A stretch of DNA of 64,000 nucleotides from Sphingobacteriales bacterium. GTDB taxonomy: Bacteria > Bacteroidota > Bacteroidia > Chitinophagales > Chitinophagaceae. The notes below the pieces were generated by a model. It ran no database searches and was not told where the DNA came from. It was given only the letters and a program-made list of their open reading frames with translations. Where the stretch lies: positions 496,001 to 560,000 of the forward strand of contig JADJGB010000010.1 in the NCBI GenBank assembly GCA_016708305.1, given 5' to 3'. The stretch's first letter is position 1; each line of letters begins with the position of its first letter. The position numbers and the translations under genes are program-made. Positions 36,826-47,401 of this stretch are shown here, piece after piece.

Positions 36826-37869
36826 TTAATCAAATTTTCCAAGCATCTTAAAGTGTTTTTTGGCTTCCAGCAAATAATCTAAACCCTTTTTAAAATGCCA
36901 GTATGGGTATCCGTTATCATTATTATATTTACTGATTTTATAGAGCGCTTTCCAATGGTGTAGCAGCGTTTTGTAGGCATTTACAAGGCTCATTCCACAG
37001 TCGTAAATATGGTTTGGTTCAGCACCCGCCCCATTAAATTCCAGAATTGAAAAGTTTTTTCCTTGTTTCAGGTCTTCAATGGTTGTAGCCTTAATATCAT
37101 ACCTTCCGTAAAAAACATGTTGTTATAATGGCTCATTTTATCGAAAACACTTTCAAGACTGTCATCAATTTTATTATGCAGATTGGTAAATTTAGCACCA
37201 CGATTATGGTTTCCGGCATAAGATAAATAAAAAACTTCTCCATCGGGAATGATACGCTGATACCTGTGTCCATGCCTGTGTTCCATCTCTTCGAGCCTGA
37301 AACGGGCGCGTGGTGCACCTCTATCAGTTCTCTCAGGCTTCTTTGTCCATTGCCTACAACCTGCAATAGTTCTTTATGAATAAAACCTGTAATCTTCCCT
37401 TTTTGCTCCCATGGGTAACGGTAATAGAATACACTAAACTCAAGGGGAAAATTTATTTTTGCCTGAGCAATATATTCCACAGGAATTTTTTCATGATACT
37501 TTTTTAATTGGTCTTCATTATCAATTACTCTGAATAAGATGCCCTTCATCCCCACATCAGGTTTTACTACAAATGGATATTTTAACCCGCTTAGCCTAAT
37601 TTTTCTTAATACATTCTCAAATGGTATATTGTGCCTTATATAAATGGTAAGAGGAACAAATTCAGCAGGCAGTTGATCGTACATTTCCTTTTTGCCCTCT
37701 CCTTCCATACCGCCAAATGCAATGGAAGGATTGGAGGCGCTAAAAAACCATACCGCCCGGCTACGGAGGCAATAGAACAGCCATACCGGAAAAATGGGCG
37801 CATACAGCAAATTAAAGGCCACAGTTCCCAATTAAATATTCTGTTAACAATTTTTACTATTTTCATCAA
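36826..37869 (-). pseudogene. ATP-grasp-fold protein (Bacteroidota D-Ala-D-Ala-ligase-like), three frameshifts
   Basis: The joined protein is about 348 residues. It starts with a hydrophobic segment (NLLYAPIFPVWLFYCLRSR), then FFSASNPSIAFGGMEGEGK, the ATP-grasp strand YPFVVKPDVGMKGILFRVI and EYIAQAKINFPLEFSVFY, and ends with NFSILEFNGAGAEPNHIYDC, which supplies the metal-binding E and N of the fold. ATP-grasp enzymes make peptide-like bonds; the substrate is unknown. Breaks occur near 37825 (one T missing: LWPFNLLYAP), near 37308 (one C missing: VHPRARFRLEEM) and near 37110 (one T missing: MFFYGRYDIKAT). Each repair restores family-like sequence. Confidence 0.75.
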
Positions 37870-37970
37870 TAATTAACAAATATAGACTTTGCAATCGTAT
37901 AAAAAGCTAATTTTATGCAGTTGATTTTAAAGGTCAGCAAAATCGTAATTTATTTATTTAATAATTCAAA

Positions 37971-38750
37971 ATGCAAGTACAGACTGTTGCCGAAATGTTT
38001 GCTAAGGGTGAAAGTCCCGAAATACTATTCTGGGTGGGTTGTGCAGGAAGCTTTGACCAAAGAGCACAAAGAATAACAAAAGCATTTGCAAATATTTTGA
38101 CAAAAGCAGGTATCAATTTTGCTATTCTCGGAAAAGAAGAAATGTGTACCGGCGATCCGCCCAGGCGTGCAGGTAATGAGTTTCTCTTTCAAATGATGGC
38201 CTACCAAAACATTCAGACCCTGAATGGATATGGTATAAAGAAAATTGTTACTGCCTGCCCCCATGGGTTCAATATTTTAAAAAATGAATATCCGGCACTG
38301 GGGGGACATTATGAGGTGATGCATCACACAACACTTTTGCAGCAACTAATCGAAGAAGGCAAACTGAGAATTAAAAATGGCGGTAGCTTCAAGGGCCAGA
38401 AGATTACTTATCATGACAGTTGTTATTTAGGCAGAAGTAATAATATTTATGAAGCTCCGCGCAAAATTCTGCAAGCACTGGACGCAGACCTTGTTGAAAT
38501 GGAACATTGCAAGTCCAAAGGCATGTGCTGTGGCCCCGGAGGCGCTCAAATGTTTAAGGAAGAAGAAAAAGGAGATACAAGAATCAATTTTGAAAGAATC
38601 AAGGAAGCTATTGACACCGGTGCCAAAGTAGTAGCCTCGGCATGCCCTTATTGCAACACCATGCTAACAGACGGTGTTAAAAACGAAGAAAAGGAGACAG
38701 TGGTGAAAGTACTGGATATAGCTGAAATTTTGGAAAAGGAATTAGAATAA
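37971..38750 (+). CDS. CCG-domain Fe-S/heterodisulfide-reductase-like protein
   Basis: This 259-residue protein has two cysteine-rich CCG-type domains: GCAGSFDQRAQ with CTGDPPRRAG and VTACPHGFN in the first, and DSCYLGRSNNIYEAPR, MCCGPGGAQMF and ACPYCNTML in the second. Such domains hold a noncubane [4Fe-4S] or zinc centre in heterodisulfide reductase, GlcF, LutA and the ETF-linked EtfQ-type proteins. It is a standalone, soluble form; in Bacteroidota a partner 4Fe-4S subunit is often encoded just upstream, but none is seen here. An electron-transfer role is likely. The frame is intact. Confidence 0.85.
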   Translation: MQVQTVAEMFAKGESPEILFWVGCAGSFDQRAQRITKAFANILTKAGINFAILGKEEMCTGDPPRRAGNEFLFQMMAYQNIQTLNGYGIKKIVTACPHGFNILKNEYPALGGHYEVMHHTTLLQQLIEEGKLRIKNGGSFKGQKITYHDSCYLGRSNNIYEAPRKILQALDADLVEMEHCKSKGMCCGPGGAQMFKEEEKGDTRINFERIKEAIDTGAKVVASACPYCNTMLTDGVKNEEKETVVKVLDIAEILEKELE

Positions 38751-38788
38751 CAATAGATATAAATAATTTAAATAATGTTAGTGAAAAT

Positions 38789-39298
38789 ATGAATTTAGAA
38801 TACAGACAATTATTAAAAAACGATTTTCATCCCCATTCGAAAGTATGGGTTTATCAGTCAAGCAGGTTATTAGGTCTCAATGAAGCATTTGAAGCCGAAG
38901 AAATGATTAACGAATTTATATCAGTATGGAAAAGCCACGGAGATGCAGTAAAAGCTGCGGGGCATTTATTTTTTGGACAGTTTGTTGTGCTTATAGCCGA
39001 CGAAAGCCAGACTCATGTGGGCGGATGCAGTACCGACAGCTCTGCCAGATTTATAAAATCGCTTGAAGAAAGGTTCAAAATCAGTCTATTCGACAGGAAT
39101 CAATTAGCCTTTGTGGTAAAAGAAAAAATTGAGCTTTTGCCGCTATCACAAGCGCCTTACGCCTTTGAAAATGGTTTTATTACACCTGAAACGCTTTATT
39201 TTAATAATCTGGTGAATACGAAAGTACAATTGGAAGAAAACTGGATTATCCCATTGAAAGATAGCTGGGTATATACCAGAGTTGGAGTTTCTACATAA
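38789..39298 (+). CDS. Conserved Bacteroidota hypothetical protein
   Basis: This 169-residue protein contains FHPHSKVWVYQSSRLLG, a central GHLFFGQFVVLIADESQT and the motif GGCSTDSSARFIKSLEERF. Proteins of this kind are often named 'ABC transporter ATPase' in Bacteroidota annotation, but no Walker motifs or signature are visible, so I do not use that name. It begins 38 bases after the CCG-domain gene and is probably co-transcribed. Function is unknown. The frame is intact. Confidence 0.65.
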   Translation: MNLEYRQLLKNDFHPHSKVWVYQSSRLLGLNEAFEAEEMINEFISVWKSHGDAVKAAGHLFFGQFVVLIADESQTHVGGCSTDSSARFIKSLEERFKISLFDRNQLAFVVKEKIELLPLSQAPYAFENGFITPETLYFNNLVNTKVQLEENWIIPLKDSWVYTRVGVST

Positions 39299-39339
39299 AT
39301 TTGAAATTTATTTGAAAAAATATTAAACCCTGAAACGCT

Positions 39340-39347
39340 TATATTTG
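39340..39347 (+). promoter_or_regulatory. -7 element before accD
   Basis: TATATTTG lies 22 bases before the accD ATG. It fits TAnnTTTG; a good -33 box at standard distance is not visible. Confidence 0.5.
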
Positions 39348-39369
39348 TACTCATAAAAATACTTAATAC

Positions 39370-40277
39370 ATGCCTGAAGAATATGAAGATTTTTCTGATG
39401 CACTGGCAGATGAAAATGGAAATAATGATAAATCGGGTTGGTTTAAAAGAATTAAAAAAGGTATCTTAACCAAAACTTCAGAGAAAAAAGAAACACAGGA
39501 AGGTTTGTGGGTTAAATGCCCTCAATGTAATTATATCTCTACCCAAACATAGCTAAAAGAACTGGAATATGTATGTCCGAAATGCAGCTACCATCACAAG
39601 CTCAACAGTTGGCAATACTATGATATTCTGTTTGACAATGGGGAATACACCGCACTTTTTGAAAATATAATAAGTAAAGATTTTCTGGGTTTTACTGATT
39701 TGAAACCGTATCAAAAAGGCTTGAAGATATTTGGGAAAAAACCGACTTAATAGATTCAATGCGCGTGGCAGTGGGCAAGGTTGACGGAGAAGATATTGTA
39801 ATTGCCTGCATGGATTTTGAGTTTATAGGGGGGTCTTTGGGAAGTGTGATGGGTGAAAAATTTTCGAGAGCGGTAGATTATTGCATTGCACACAGGTTGC
39901 CGTATATGGTTATAAGTAAAAGTGGCGGTGCCCGAATGATGGAAAGCGCCTTTTCGCTGATGCAATTGGCCAAAACCAGTGGCAAACTATCACAGTTGAG
40001 CGATGCCCAACTTCCATTTATTTCCTTACTCACAGATCCAACTTTTGGAGGTATTTCTGCTTCCTTCGGCATGTTGGGCGATTTGAATATTGCTGAACCG
40101 GGCGCATTGATAGGTTTTGCCGGGCCAAGGGTAATTAAAGAAACCATTAAAAAAGATTTACCCGAAGGATTTCAGCGTAGCGAATTTCTGCTGGAGCATG
40201 GTTTTCTGGACTTTATTGTTGACAGGAGAGAACTGAAATCCAAGATAGGCACTGTAGTTCGGTTATTTAGAAATTAA
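39370..40277 (+). pseudogene. accD: Acetyl-CoA carboxylase carboxyltransferase subunit beta (AccD), in-frame TAG and one frameshift
   Basis: AccD with AccA moves the carboxyl group from biotin to acetyl-CoA to make malonyl-CoA, the first step of fatty-acid synthesis. The N-terminal zinc ribbon (WVKCPQCNYIS ... YVCPKCSYHHKL) is interrupted by TAG at 39550-39552, between its two Cys pairs. A second break near 39713 in an A run separates KPYQK from RLEDIWEKTDLIDSM (one added A joins them). The crotonase-fold core is intact: DFEFIGGSLGSVMGEKFSRA, KSGGARMMESAFSLMQ, PTFGGISASFGMLGD and AGPRVIKETI. The gene is normally essential and no second copy lies in the window. Confidence 0.92.
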
Positions 40278-40415
40278 TTTAAACAACCGGAATTTCTGCT
40301 GTCTGCTTCTTTTTTAAAAATACGAAATCAGAATCATTATTTTTCTTAACAGATATTTTCAATCTTTTATTTCTATGCAGAGCAACATTCTGCCTTTTTA
40401 ATCTATTAATCTATT

Positions 40416-40862
40416 TTGACCGCACAGGTATCCATAAAAAATCGTTCGGCCTTTCATGAGTATTTTATTGACAATACTTATGTAGCAGGTATCGTTTTGT
40501 TTGGTACAGAGGTAAAGTCCATACGAGATGGCAAAGCCAGTTTTAATGACAGCTATTGCATCATTCAAAAAGGCGAGATATGGTTAAAAAGTCTGCATAT
40601 ATCACCCTATTCACACGGCACCGTAAATAACCATGACCCTGATCGCGATAGAAAATTATTATTACAAAAACGAGAAATCAGACGAATTGAAAGCAAGCTA
40701 AAAGAAAAAGGCTACACACTGGTACCACTTAAGATCTTTATGACCGGAAAAAATTTTATAAAAATTGAAATTGGTTTGGGTAAAGGCAAAAAACTTTATG
40801 ATAAACGAGAGAGTATTAAGAAGAAAGATCAGGAGCGCGACTTAAAAAGGTACTTGAAATAA
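40416..40862 (+). CDS. smpB: SsrA (tmRNA)-binding protein SmpB
   Basis: This 148-residue protein has the SmpB signature: NRSAFHEYFIDNTYVAGIVL, GTEVKSIRDGKASFNDSYC, then HISPYSHGTVNNHDPDRDRK and KIEIGLGKGKKLYDKRESIK with a basic C-terminal tail RDLKRYLK that enters the ribosome. It rescues stalled ribosomes with tmRNA. No ATG lies upstream at the right place, so a TTG at 40416 is used as start. Followed by a perfect terminator. The frame is intact. Confidence 0.95.
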   Translation: MTAQVSIKNRSAFHEYFIDNTYVAGIVLFGTEVKSIRDGKASFNDSYCIIQKGEIWLKSLHISPYSHGTVNNHDPDRDRKLLLQKREIRRIESKLKEKGYTLVPLKIFMTGKNFIKIEIGLGKGKKLYDKRESIKKKDQERDLKRYLK

Positions 40863-40896
40863 GAAAAGCTCCCTTTTTGTATTGTAGGAGCTTTTC
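40863..40896 (+). terminator. Hairpin terminator between smpB and porU2
   Basis: GAAAAGCTCC pairs perfectly with GGAGCTTTTC over a 14-base loop. It serves both convergent genes. Confidence 0.8.
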
Positions 40897-40922
40897 AATA
40901 ATCTTTAAACCAAAGGAGTTAT

Positions 40923-43900
40923 CTACCTCATCAGATACATTTTACCATACCCGTTAGTGAAATACTTATCTGTATTATCATTTTCAGCTTTGTATTTTTC
41001 AAGTGATTTTCCATTCAAATTGGTTATTACTCTATAAAGATAAACCCCATTCGCCAATGGCTGTCCATACTGATCGGTACCATCCCATTTGTATTCCGTG
41101 ATATTTCTTCCAATTTTTATCGGGCCTAATTCTGCCTTTGTAATTTCTTTCACAATCTTTCCGGTTACTGTCATAATCTGAATTCGCAGATTTTGTGGCG
41201 GTTCGCTACCAGTAAGTGTAAACACAAAGGCTGTGGAGGTAGTAAACGGGTTAGGATAGTTGAGTAAATTGGAAATCATTGGCTTATTGATCACCTGAAA
41301 TGCAACTCTGTATTGCAAATCTCCGGCAGTGTTTCCGCTTTGGTCTTTAGCCGAAACAAGTAACTCGTAACTTCCATCCTTAATCAAGTGGGGTTTGAAA
41401 TTAATGGCAGCCATATTTGCCCCATTGGTACCCGAAGGATTAAACCTAAGCGTATCTGAATTGTAGCTATATGCCCGTACACTTCCATCAGGGAATTTAA
41501 GCTGTACTTTAACCAGTTCGGGTTTATTTAGCAATAACCACTTCGAATCGTCTGTTAGTCTTATCAAAACATCAGGCTTGCTGGCTACTATATCTTTATT
41601 AAGTATGTGAACGCCGTCAAAAGTTACGTCCATATATGGATTTGTGGTATCACGTTCAACAAAGAAACTGTTATAGAAGAAGTTATTAAAATGAACTTGT
41701 TCAGGTTGGCTTCCATTAGGATTAAACTCAACGAATATAGAATTATATCCACCAAAGGATTTTGTATCAATGGGTATGTTTAACCTGACAGTGTCTTTAG
41801 GTTGTAAAGGTTTTGATTAGGAACAGTAATGATATTTTCAATATTGTTCTTATCTCTGATTGTAAACTTAACACTTAGGCTGTCAAAAGCATAATCACTA
41901 ACATTTTTGAAAGCCACACCCAGATTAAAGGGTTCGCCGGCTTCAAGTGAGTCTTTCTTAGAAAAGAAAAAATTTGGTGCCAATGCGCCTTCCGGAGCAG
42001 GGAGATAATCAACCATCAACCTTTTTAACTGGAATGGCTTGTAATTGACAGAGTCCTTTGTATTGAGCCTTATTTTCAATTGTGGATATATTTTTGCATC
42101 AATTGAAGATATATCAATCGGCTGTGCGCTAAGAGGTGTGCCTTTCAATATAGTTAGTTCGGAACCGTCTTTTTTCAATCCTATAATATCCAAAGAGGGT
42201 AAAGTTCCCGGTATGGTTCCGGCGGAAATGCCATTCCAAAATATTTTATTCCAGGCTTTTGCAACGCCAATTGGATCTGTTTCCATTGTGCCCGAAAAAC
42301 CACTGGCATTTACCACTACAGTTGCATCTAATATTTGTGCGGCATCATCCGAAATTCTTTGAATTAAGGCATTGGGATTACCTTTTTGAAGAATGAAGAT
42401 AAATGGCACAAACGAGGTTACGTTGTCAATCTTACTGGCGCCTAATTGCATTAATTTATGATACAATGAATTACCAGACCCAAAGACTGTGGTATCCGAT
42501 CGCCATACTGAAGGTAAAACAGTTGAGTTATAAATACTGTTGGTAACTATTACATAGTTATTATCCGGTATAGAATCAATGAAATTCATTATCGTTTTTC
42601 GTGCAGTGGGTGTAGTAAGGTCAAACTGGAAAAAGTCTGTTACTGCTCCCCCAAAATATTTTATAGGTCGTTGGCTCCCAAATCTTCCGGTAGTTCCCAA
42701 ATCTACATTCTTCAATATCTTCATCGACCTGTTATCAAGTACATAAAAACGAAGGGAATTCATTTGATTTTCAAAAGGAGCTACCCAACTTCGTGCAACA
42801 GGTAAATCGTTAACCTGAAGTTGATAATTGCTGGCCTGCCCGGCATAAGGATAAATACCTGTTGTAATGTTTATGGAAGCCTTATTGTCGCCAAAAACAA
42901 AATCCCTTTTTGAATCAAGTAGCAACCCCTTAAACAAATTATCATTGTACTGAAAATAATGAGACTGGTTAAATCCTTTAATATCACCATTAATATAAAT
43001 AAAAGAAGCGCTATTCCACATCGGTTGTTCTGATTGAGTAGCCGGCATAGTGGCCACCCTCCAGTAATAAACTGTGCTGTCTCTAAAAACGACAGAAGGG
43101 TTAAACTCAATGACACCGCCCGTTGACACTTTAGAAAGTGAAATTTTTAAAGTAGAATTAAATAACTCGGTTGTATCCATCTCCATCAAATACGTTTTGG
43201 AGGGAGCGAAAGGATTAGCGGTAGAGGTAGAAAACGTAATACCCTGCTTGCTCACTATGGATTTATCAAAAGGGAACAACGGCTTCAAATCATCTTCAAA
43301 AATAAAAACCTCTTTGGTTATAGAATTGTTCGTTTCAAAAAGCTCGTCAAATTGATTTTCAGGATCCACGCTAATTGTGATCTTATTCATTCCCTTATCC
43401 TTCACCGGATTAATTGGTATAGTATATTGTAGCGAATCGGAATAATAAATAGCAGGAAGCGTATCCCTTCTTATAATTTCGTTTGTTAAATCGGGGAAAG
43501 TCCGTTTCATTTCTACTATTAAATTTCCTTTGACAGCCCTTCCCAGATTATATATTTTGCAATCTACAGTAAATTCACTTTCGGCCACAGAAATAAAATT
43601 CGGACTCACTTTTATTAAGCGATCTTCAATTGCATAGTCAGGTTTATCAAAGCTGTAGAACTTAATGGCTGGGTCGCCATGTAATACATATTCCTCACAC
43701 TGGGTGCGTTGAAGTAGATCAGACTCTGGTATAGCCTGAAACACACGTTTGATAGTATTCACCATCTGGCTGCCCAAATCTTCCCCATAGAAAACTTTAC
43801 CAACATCTGTGTAGAATCGAAGATTATAGACATCTAAGGAATTGATATAACCCAAACTTGTTCCGGCAAGCATTGCAATACAACCTCTTTCCTTTGCTAA

Positions 43901-45976
43901 TAAATATTTTTCGGATAATGTCTGGGGCACTGTCAAACTCGCCGGTTGAAGTCCAAAAATATTTCCTACATCACACCCCATCATATTGAAAATAGGATAT
44001 TTGCTTTGATTGGAGTAATTCTCGGGTAATTCCAGATTGAAGCCCAAAGAAGTTGCTGATGAGTGTCCAAAATAGGTAAGCAAACCAACTCCATTATTAA
44101 TTAGCGCTGCTAAACGGTCTGAGTTCAGTTGTTGACCGGTGCTTGAAAGGTCTTTTAAAAAATCAGATACGTTGGCACCATAAAAAGTATCCTTTAAAAT
44201 AGCTTTATGATTATTCAATAGTTGATAAAGGAGGTTAATCTCCGACTGTGAGTTGGACCCTACCATGTGAACAACATCTTTTTTCCAACTACTTTCGCTT
44301 ACCAATGGACTAATAATACTTTTTTGTAGTTCATATTGCTTTACTTTTTCCAAATAAATACTAAGTTCATCACCTTTCACTATCGAAATTCTGCCAATGG
44401 GCGATAGTGGTACAGAACTACTGCCTTCGGCGCTCAAAAGCACATCCGAACCCGGAGAGCCAAATGTGGGAATCAGATTTATTTTTTCGGTTTCAGGCGA
44501 TGACTCAGCTAACCTGGCCGAATAATAATTCACTCCTTTTCCTATTAAAAATACATTTCTGATTTGCGACGAAAACCTGTTTCTTGCAAGTCTGATAAAA
44601 TTTCTAATAGCCAATGGATCCTGTTTGATGCCAAAAGAAAACTGGTCAATCAATTGGTCAATCATGTAAATTTTTGCATTAAAACTACCACCAGCCTGGG
44701 TAGTTCTGTATGTCCGATATTCCTCTACGGGATGGCTGCTACTACTGCCATTTAAAAGAGAATTATGAGCAATCATCAGATAATCACCCTGTCGCGAACT
44801 TTCTGAATAATCAACAAAATTTCTTACCTCAAATCCTGTAACTCCTTTAATATTAGAGCCTTCCTGACTTACCAATATCAGGTCTTGAGCAGTAGATGTA
44901 GGCTGCAAAAACACTTTTATCAAAGAAGGATTTGAAGCATCCGCCTCATATCGCTTTCCATTATTCAAATCGTATAACACAGGAATTCCCGAAAAACTAA
45001 AACCCGAAATTTCTAAATAAGTTCCAGTGGCTCTTGCAGGCAATTGAAATCTGAAATTCTTAGCACCGCCAAAATTAAAAACACGCGGGTAGCTCATCTC
45101 TACAAAGGCAACCCTCATCCTGTCATTAGCTGATGTAGATGTATTGGTAATAATAAAATTAGCCGTACTTCCGGCAATTTTGCTCACATTCAATGTCTTT
45201 GATAATTTTTGATAGGCATACGAATTCATTTGGTTATCAAAAATCATTTCACCATTCAGTGTTAACTGTATTTTTCTGGCATTGAATGCATTGCCCACCG
45301 CATTCATTTTTACCATAATATCAGGTGCGCCGGCACCCGTATAAACAAATAAATTATTTAAACTAAAATTTCTTGTTCCACTATTTGCAATGTCATTGGA
45401 TGCCCAGCCCTCGCCATCTTCGTAGGATGCGGCATACACAGCATCGGAACCCGAACCAAAAGGCGTACCAAAATGAATTTGTTCTGTAAAATATTCACCG
45501 GTTTTATGTAAAAAATAAGGCTCAGGTATCGCTCCTCCTGGGATAGAGTTTGATGTAGGAACCAGTCGTTTGTTGATTGGAGAAGGATTTACTGTTAAAA
45601 AATACGAAGCGGTGTCTGTAAATAAACTCTTGACATCAGAAATCTGAAATTCAGGTTTCCGGTATAAATCAAGGTCGGCCTTCCCATCATTCATTTCGCC
45701 CCAAAACTCAATATACCCGCCTGCCGGCAATGTGCCTGATTGATTAGAAACATAAATAGGTATTTCTTTCCCATTGCGCCAAAGTTGAAATTGGGATACG
45801 TTTGTATTTGTCAAATTAATAGCAGCCAATTGAGATTGAATAATCCGGTATAATCCTGTAGTTCCCACTTTAAATTTGTAATACGTTTTATTATAATCAA
45901 TCCATTCATTATTGTATTGCTGTGCACAAACTATAATCGAGTAAAACGATAATAATATGAATAGCAATTTTTTCAT
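40923..45976 (-). pseudogene. porU2: Type IX secretion C-terminal signal peptidase, PorU2-type (C25), one frameshift
   Basis: Repaired length is about 1680 residues. After a signal peptide (MKKLLFILLSFYSIIVCAQ) come an N-terminal beta domain (GGYIEFWGEMNDGKADLDLY), the gingipain-type C25 domain (IRNVFLIGKGVNYYSARLAE; catalytic His in GVGLLTYFGHSSATSLGF; catalytic Cys in IFNMMGCDVGNIFGLQ), CARDB/Ig-like domains, and a final FlgD-Ig part (LLNYPNPFTTSTAFVF ... QPLANGVYLYRVITNLNGK). PorU-type enzymes cut the C-terminal sorting signal and attach cargo to the surface; the FlgD-like end and length fit PorU2 more than PorU. The frame breaks near 41803 in an A run; one added A gives QKPLQPKDTVRLNIPIDTK. 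It follows the PorV/PorQ gene. Confidence 0.85.
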
Positions 45977-45994
45977 TTATGGTAATTTGTTATT

Positions 45995-47125
45995 TTATTT
46001 AATTGATTGCTTTTTATCTCGTCTGCCAAAATCAAGCCTTAGCGAAAATACATGGGTAAACAAAGGATTGGACTGGTTTGCCAAATTGGCAAATGCATAA
46101 TCTACAAAAACGCTTCCTATCCTAAATCCAACACCGGCGCTGGGTTGATAAATCCAAACTTTCTTCTGATTTAGGGTATCGCCATCGGCTAATGCCTGCT
46201 GAAAATTATTAATACCACCTCTTAAAAAGAAAACATCACGGAATGAATACTCCAGACCAATTTTAGGATCAAAACTTACTGGATCAAAACTTGCAACAGT
46301 ATTTCGCTTCCCGTCAAATGTTACATCAAAATTTGCCTCAGCCAAAAGATTGGACTTTTTACTTAATGAGAAAGATTTGGCCGCTGCCAATACAAGTCTT
46401 GGAGAGGTAAGCTCTGTAGATTTTACAGGGATATCATTTTTGGTAAGATATAAAACTTCTTTTTCTTTATCAGTAAAATTAAACGCCCAGGTATTGAAAG
46501 TCGTAGTAATATCTTTACCTACAATTCCAAATTGCCATTTTCTTTTTTGTATCTGCAATCCGGCATCAATACCAAATCCCCATGCTTTGGCAAAACTGCC
46601 TACCCCTCTATGAATTACTTTGGCATTAATTCCAAAATTAACATGTTTATTTTCCGCACTTTTCAATTTACGGGCATAAGAAAGTAAAAACCCGTAATCG
46701 GCAGATGAAAATGTGCTGATATTATTATAATTGATGGAACCATCCGGTTCTACCAAAAACAGCGTATTAGGAATATCATCCACTGCAAAACGCAACGCCG
46801 TAACCCCCAGAGCATTTTTTTGGTTTGCAGTAGGTATGGTTACATTTGCAAAATCATATTTACCTATTCCGGCAAAATATTCAGAGTGCATAAGGTTCAC
46901 CTGAGTATTTGTTCGCACATTTATCAAGCCAGCCGGATTCCAGTAACCGGCAGTTCCGTCTTTGGTGGAGGCAGCCTGAGCGCTACCCATTGCTAATCCT
47001 CTGGCTCCTGCGCCAATATTTAAAAATTCATTGGAATACTTTCTAAACTGTGCCTGACTATGAAAGGTGAAAGCAATTAAAATTAATATTGTAAAATATT
47101 TATACGTTTTTGACAGGTTTATCAT
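45995..47125 (-). CDS. PorV/PorQ-family outer-membrane protein of the type IX system
   Basis: This 376-residue protein has a signal peptide (KYFTILILIAFTFHSQAQF) and the PorV/UPF0164 fold start FLNIGAGARGLAMGSAQAAS with DGTAGYWNPAGLINV, followed by a FadL-like 14-strand barrel ending HVFSLRLDFGRR. PorV brings cargo to PorU for cleavage; a PorV-like gene 18 bases upstream of porU2 fits a dedicated shuttle pair. The frame is intact. Confidence 0.85.
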   Translation of the reverse strand: MINLSKTYKYFTILILIAFTFHSQAQFRKYSNEFLNIGAGARGLAMGSAQAASTKDGTAGYWNPAGLINVRTNTQVNLMHSEYFAGIGKYDFANVTIPTANQKNALGVTALRFAVDDIPNTLFLVEPDGSINYNNISTFSSADYGFLLSYARKLKSAENKHVNFGINAKVIHRGVGSFAKAWGFGIDAGLQIQKRKWQFGIVGKDITTTFNTWAFNFTDKEKEVLYLTKNDIPVKSTELTSPRLVLAAAKSFSLSKKSNLLAEANFDVTFDGKRNTVASFDPVSFDPKIGLEYSFRDVFFLRGGINNFQQALADGDTLNQKKVWIYQPSAGVGFRIGSVFVDYAFANLANQSNPLFTHVFSLRLDFGRRDKKQSIK

Positions 47126-47401
47126 TCATAATATATTTTTCTTCTCATAACAGAGATTTTCTTTACTGAATTTATTCAATGATATACAAATAAAGAATAT
47201 TTTTTTTGAATTTTAAAATCCAATTTCAGCTTTTTAAAAAAGATGATTCAATTCAAATTGCCAAAATAAAAATGCCCAATCAGAAATGACCAGGCAATCG
47301 AATAAAAATCTCAAAATAATAACCAATCTTTAAATTTTTAAGATTTCATCGTGTTTCAAGAATTTTTTATTGAGTAATTACAATTTTCTAATAGTTTAAC
47401 C
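47126..47401. other. Gap between PorV and PepSY genes
   Basis: About 276 AT-rich bases with no gene or clear hairpin. The plus-strand end holds the region after the PepSY gene stop. Confidence 0.5.

Noticed and set aside
38789..39298. ABC transporter ATPase
   Set aside because: No Walker A, Walker B or signature motif is visible in the 169 residues; the common database name is not supported by the sequence.
40923..45976. Several open frames on the plus strand inside porU2
   Set aside because: They lie antisense to a well-supported gene with full domain structure and show no family resemblance.
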